DNA from: Catenulispora rubra
GTDB lineage: Bacteria; Actinomycetota; Actinomycetes; Streptomycetales; Catenulisporaceae
Assembly: GCF_015356825.1 (NCBI RefSeq)
Contig: NZ_JAACYW010000013.1
Coordinates: forward strand, 1 to 64,000
Reading direction: 5' to 3'
DNA length: 64,000 nt
The translations under genes and the position numbers were made by a program. The notes beneath the pieces were generated by a model. That model was not told the origin of the DNA and ran no database searches. It saw only the letters and a program-made list of their open reading frames with translations. The first letter of the stretch is position 1; each line of letters starts with the position of its first letter. Positions 61,101 to 64,000 of this stretch are shown in pieces.

Positions 61101-61126
61101 GTCGTTCGACCGACGTGTCGAACGAC
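61101..61126 (+). terminator. Hairpin after the conflict module
   Basis: GTCGTTCGAC (61101-61110) and GTCGAACGAC (61117-61126) form a perfect 10-bp stem with a 6-nt loop, 33 nt after the stop at 61068. No T-run follows. It is a plausible intrinsic-type terminator for a high-GC host. Confidence 0.5.
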
Positions 61127-61289
61127 CGCGACGGGCCGACCACTACGGGCGATGCGGGCCAGGGCTTCGGAGCGCGGCAGAGCCTCCTTCAGAAGCGCGC
61201 CGGGTTTGGTCCTGGCGACGTGCTCTGGGTTTGAGACGGTCGGGATGCCGGACAGTTGTTGATTCAGCACGCTGGGAGGGAAGGGATCT

Positions 61290-61420
61290 GTGCCCCGTTC
61301 TTGCACCCCGGAATTGTGCAAGAGGGTCCTGGGCCTGGTCGACGCTCGCCAGCCGACGCGGAGATCGCCGGAATGCTCGGCATCAACGATCAGACGATAC
61401 GGAACTGGCGCCATGCCCAC
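61290..61420 (+). pseudogene. IS3-like transposase OrfA remnant
   Basis: VPRSCTPELCKRVLGLVDAR in one frame and DAEIAGMLGINDQTIRNWRH in another together reproduce the helix-turn-helix start of IS3-type OrfA proteins, with a frame change near 61350. The leucine zipper and OrfB are absent. It separates the two defence-type modules. Confidence 0.5.
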
Positions 61421-61889
61421 CGGGGTGGGCCTCGCCGCTCGACCGTCGCCGCGTCGTCTTGGCGGTACAACCGGGCGCCCCTCGTACTACAACTATGCCA
61501 GGACCTTGACGCAGCGCGCCGTCCTGCGCAGCTGATGGCCGCCGTAGGCGCGCCACACCGTAGCCGAATCGGCGTTCGATCGATGCCAAGGAGAGCCATG
61601 CCCCTACGAATCCCTGGGTGGATTACCCGGCCCGCCTGGCGCTGGAATGCGGATCCCCATCACGTGTATCGGGGGACGACTTCAGACGGGCTTTAGCGCC
61701 TTGAGGCTGTCGCGAGACGCGATGGCTGATTCGGCCACCCTGTATCGGCAGTCTGTTTGCGTGGTGCTACGTTACGATGAACGGAGCCGTCTCCCGACTC
61801 GTTGGGGATCAAACGCTCCGGCCTTGTTGCGGCCGTGACGGCTGGTGGGGGGCCCGCTGCCGGAACACGTCAATCGCGAAGTGGGGAAC
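61421..61889. other. Non-coding gap before the ABC-3C genes
   Basis: About 470 bp. Open frames continue from the IS3-like fragment to 61696 but match nothing I recognise. The segment 61740-61800 is AT-richer and may hold the promoter of the nuclease-like gene. I see no terminal inverted repeats or other structure. Confidence 0.4.
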
Positions 61890-63134
61890 GTGGCGCGATC
61901 AGGATCGCATTCGGCGGCCGGTCAGATGACCGGGTATCTGTACCAGTGCGAACTGGCTTTGCTGGGGCTTGCGGAGCGCAGTTGGGTCGACATCACGATC
62001 GAAGTCCGTATGGAAGTTCTCGATGACATCGAGTTCCTGCACGGCGCCACCAGCGACCCGTTGGAACTGCTCCAGTCGAAGCACCGCGAGCGAGCCGGAC
62101 GATTCAGCGAAACAGGCAAGGATTTCTGGCGCTCCGTAGCCTCATGGATTGATGCCCTGACCGCCCTTGGCCGTTTGTCGACAGGCACAATGCCCCAGCT
62201 GCGTTTGATCACGACACAGGTAACAGCTGAGGGCGACTTCCTTCGCCTCCTGCGTCCCGGTCCGGGCCGTTCCGTCGATGACGCTCTGACCCGCATGTAT
62301 CAGATCGCGCAGGCAACAGATCCTGACAATACGGCGAATGATCGTAGGAAGTTCGCGGACTTGACGCCGTCGCAACGCCGCCGACTCGTTGCGGCTGTTG
62401 AAATAAACGACGCCTACCCGGTGATGTCGGACCTTGATTCTAGTCTGGCTCGAGCACTGGGGATCAGGCCGGGCGAACACGCACACGCCATTCTCCATGA
62501 CGTCAAGGGGTGGTGGTATAGCGTGGCAGTCGAGCTGCTGGACCGTAAATCAGCGCGCGCCAGCGTCACCGCGCAGGAGCTCCAGTGTCGGCTGCAGGAG
62601 ATCACAGACCGGTACGCGGGGACGAACCTTCCGGTCACCGAGTCGCTGCGCCGCCTTACAACGGCGGAGATCGCCGTGTACGAACACGACCTCGTTGTCG
62701 CTCAGATGCGATGGATCGGCGTCAAGGACCGCGGCATCGCGACCCACCTGCGGGACTACTACTTCTCCCGCGCCCAGCGCTCGAGTTGGCTGCGCACGTT
62801 CAAGATCACGGAGGAGGGGCTCGGGCAGTACGAGAGGCTTCTGTGGGACGAATGGGATCACGTCTTCAGCCGTCATATCAACGCCATCGAGGATGACACG
62901 CCCCCGGAGCAACGTGCCGCAGCTGGCAGGCGCGTGCTGGATGACACCATGGACAGGGTCGCCGGCATTCCGGCTCGCCCGGGTAGCAACACCGAAGGAT
63001 GGATCGGCCGGGGAACGATGCACGGTCTCGCGGATCGGGCGCAGGTCACCAATGAGGAATCCGTGGGCTGGCATCCTAATTATCCCGATCTGTGCCTGGA
63101 GCACGACTCGCGCAGAGCCGGCGACCATGGCTGA
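61890..63134 (+). CDS. ABC-three-component system nuclease-like protein
   Basis: 414 residues. The N-terminal part (SAAGQMTGYLYQCELALLGL, then VLDDIEFLHG and LELLQSKHRERAG) matches the Cap4/DUF4297-like PD-(D/E)xK nuclease pattern: GYxYQ, an acidic DDIEF and Q-x-K. The C-terminal 250 residues resemble the ABC-3C C-terminal module (DLVVAQMRWIGVKDRGIATH, then LRDYY; WVGWHPNYPD-type ending as GWHPNYPDLC). It is the likely DNA-cleaving effector. GTG at 61890 with GGGGAAC upstream is preferred; a GTG at 61845 adds 15 residues. It overlaps the middle-component gene by 8 bp. Confidence 0.82.
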   Translation: MARSGSHSAAGQMTGYLYQCELALLGLAERSWVDITIEVRMEVLDDIEFLHGATSDPLELLQSKHRERAGRFSETGKDFWRSVASWIDALTALGRLSTGTMPQLRLITTQVTAEGDFLRLLRPGPGRSVDDALTRMYQIAQATDPDNTANDRRKFADLTPSQRRRLVAAVEINDAYPVMSDLDSSLARALGIRPGEHAHAILHDVKGWWYSVAVELLDRKSARASVTAQELQCRLQEITDRYAGTNLPVTESLRRLTTAEIAVYEHDLVVAQMRWIGVKDRGIATHLRDYYFSRAQRSSWLRTFKITEEGLGQYERLLWDEWDHVFSRHINAIEDDTPPEQRAAAGRRVLDDTMDRVAGIPARPGSNTEGWIGRGTMHGLADRAQVTNEESVGWHPNYPDLCLEHDSRRAGDHG

Positions 63135-63603
63135 TCGTCGTGCTCCCGAAGCGCAGGCCCTTTTCAACACTGCCTTCGGTGCCTACCTTCTGTCCACCGG
63201 CGTCCATGCCGCCACTAAGAAGGCCGGCCGCCCGCTGCCTTTTCCCAACGCCTTCCTTATCCTGCCGCTTGTACTTCCACCCGACTCACGCGGGGATCTA
63301 CCCGTCCAGGCCGTTTACTCTCTGTCTGCTTGGCTCACTGACCACCCTCGGCACCAGGCTGCCTTCGCACAGCGGGCTGTGGCACTGACCGACTTCACCC
63401 GCGCCAGCCTGCGTACTGCTGTGCGCCATGCCGCTATCGAGGTCACCGCCACGGGACTCCGTTGCCCTCGCGCGCCGAGAGCGGCCTCGACAGCGGAGAG
63501 TGAGGAAGTCGCGGACTGCGCTCGTCGTGCCGGTCTGGTGGGGCGCTGGCTCGCTGTCGTCGATCCTGTCTTGTCCTTCACGCTGCTCGGCGTCCGTCCC
63601 TGA
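63127..63603 (+). CDS. ABC-three-component system middle component
   Basis: 158 residues. ALFNTAFGAYLLSTGVHAAT, then LPFPNAFLILPLVLPPDSR and a later QAAFAQRAVALTDFTRASLR fit the small middle-component proteins that bridge effector and ATPase in ABC-3C systems. No catalytic motif is seen. The ATG at 63127 lies inside the end of the nuclease-like gene, and the ATPase begins 23 bp after the stop. Confidence 0.78.
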   Translation: MADRRAPEAQALFNTAFGAYLLSTGVHAATKKAGRPLPFPNAFLILPLVLPPDSRGDLPVQAVYSLSAWLTDHPRHQAAFAQRAVALTDFTRASLRTAVRHAAIEVTATGLRCPRAPRAASTAESEEVADCARRAGLVGRWLAVVDPVLSFTLLGVRP

Positions 63604-63626
63604 CTTCAAGGAGTCTACGAACCACC

Positions 63627-64000
63627 ATGCAACTGCTCGCCCTGGCCCTTTATCACCGAGACGGCAGACCCACCCCGAGGGTTGTGCGGTTTCAACCCGG
63701 GGCGCTCAACATCCTCACCGGCGAGTCCGAGACCGGTAAGTCGGAAATCCTCGACATCGTCGACTACTGCCTGGGGCGTGGCAATCCCAGTCTGCCGGAC
63801 GAGCCGATTGATCAGACCGTCGGTTGGTACGCGCTCCTTGTCGAATTCGGCGACAGCCGGATGCTGCTTGCACGGCCGCGTCCCGCAGGCGCCTCAACCA
63901 CGCAGGCAATGATTCGTACCGGTGGTCACAGCCTCGACCTTCCTCCTGCCAACGAGCTGACGCCCAACTCGAATGTTGCAGCACTCCGCAGTCAGCTCAG
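63627..64000 (+). CDS. ABC-three-component SMC/RecN-like ATPase, 3' part outside window
   Basis: The first 124 codons of an SMC/RecN-type ATPase: MQLLALALYHRDGRPTPRVV, then LNILTGESETGKSEILDIVD with the Walker A GESETGKS and DYCLGRG. This matches the DUF3732-like ATPases of ABC-3C systems, which are thought to sense foreign DNA or replication intermediates and license the nuclease. AAGGAG lies 13 nt before the ATG, a longer spacing than usual. The coiled-coil and Walker B parts lie beyond the window. Confidence 0.82.
   Translation, partial: MQLLALALYHRDGRPTPRVVRFQPGALNILTGESETGKSEILDIVDYCLGRGNPSLPDEPIDQTVGWYALLVEFGDSRMLLARPRPAGASTTQAMIRTGGHSLDLPPANELTPNSNVAALRSQL

Overview
The window is high-GC actinobacterial DNA from Streptomyces or a close relative. 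The support is GC-rich third codon positions, many GTG starts, GTGA/ATGA stop-start overlaps, leaderless promoters, a rare TTA codon in a pathway activator, SARP, ECF and TetR regulators, and a multi-domain polyketide synthase. Its centre (about 19.7-52.5 kb) is a prodiginine (red tripyrrole pigment) biosynthetic gene cluster of the Streptomyces red type. It is flanked by ordinary regulatory and transport genes on the left and by mobile-element debris plus a defence-type island on the right.

Left part (1-19.3 kb). A Ser/Thr kinase runs off the left edge. Next come a large membrane zinc metallopeptidase and a small coupled partner, then a decayed short-chain dehydrogenase. A MarR regulator lies divergent to a ClC chloride channel and a Ca2+/cation antiporter; near-identical 17-bp operators precede both transport genes. 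A SnoaL/HxlR/TfoX operon faces a DGPF protein and an ECF42-type sigma factor that carries an apparent one-base frameshift. A molybdopterin oxidoreductase operon follows (cytochrome b fusion, a membrane protein, an 18-codon ORF and a kinase fragment lacking its ATPase half). A TetR gene divergent to a DrrA/DrrB-type drug exporter closes this part.

Prodiginine cluster. Regulation: a SARP (RedD-like, with a TTA codon) and an atypical NarL-type pseudo-receiver regulator (RedZ-like). Main biosynthetic block, all on the minus strand from 48,953 down to 28,840: redP, redQ, redR, redO, redN, redM, a fused redL-redK, redJ, redI, redH, redG. RedP/Q/R make the dodecanoyl chain. RedM/O/W load and oxidise proline to pyrrolyl-PCP. 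RedX and RedN extend it to the bipyrrole alcohol, and RedI O-methylates the bipyrrole. RedL-K and RedJ build the 2-undecylpyrrole half. RedH condenses the two halves, and the Rieske enzyme RedG oxidatively cyclises the product. A second minus-strand block (TetR, redX, redW, redY, MMPL exporter) follows, and the gene before redX is preceded by a four-unit 13-bp palindromic repeat array. A plus-strand block (49.25-52.5 kb) encodes two accessory proteins, the phosphopantetheinyl transferase RedU and a nitroreductase-like protein. Three heptamers at 11-bp spacing between the divergent blocks look like a SARP binding site.

Right part (52.5-64 kb). An IS982-type remnant, a PadR/membrane-protein pair and a decayed serine recombinase mark the cluster edge. 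Beyond them are a predicted conflict module (Trypco1-like protein plus a 1750-residue trypsin-nSTAND ATPase-transmembrane-WD40 protein with about 21 repeats), an IS3-like remnant, and the first three genes of an ABC-three-component system (nuclease-like protein, middle component, SMC/RecN-type ATPase cut by the right edge).
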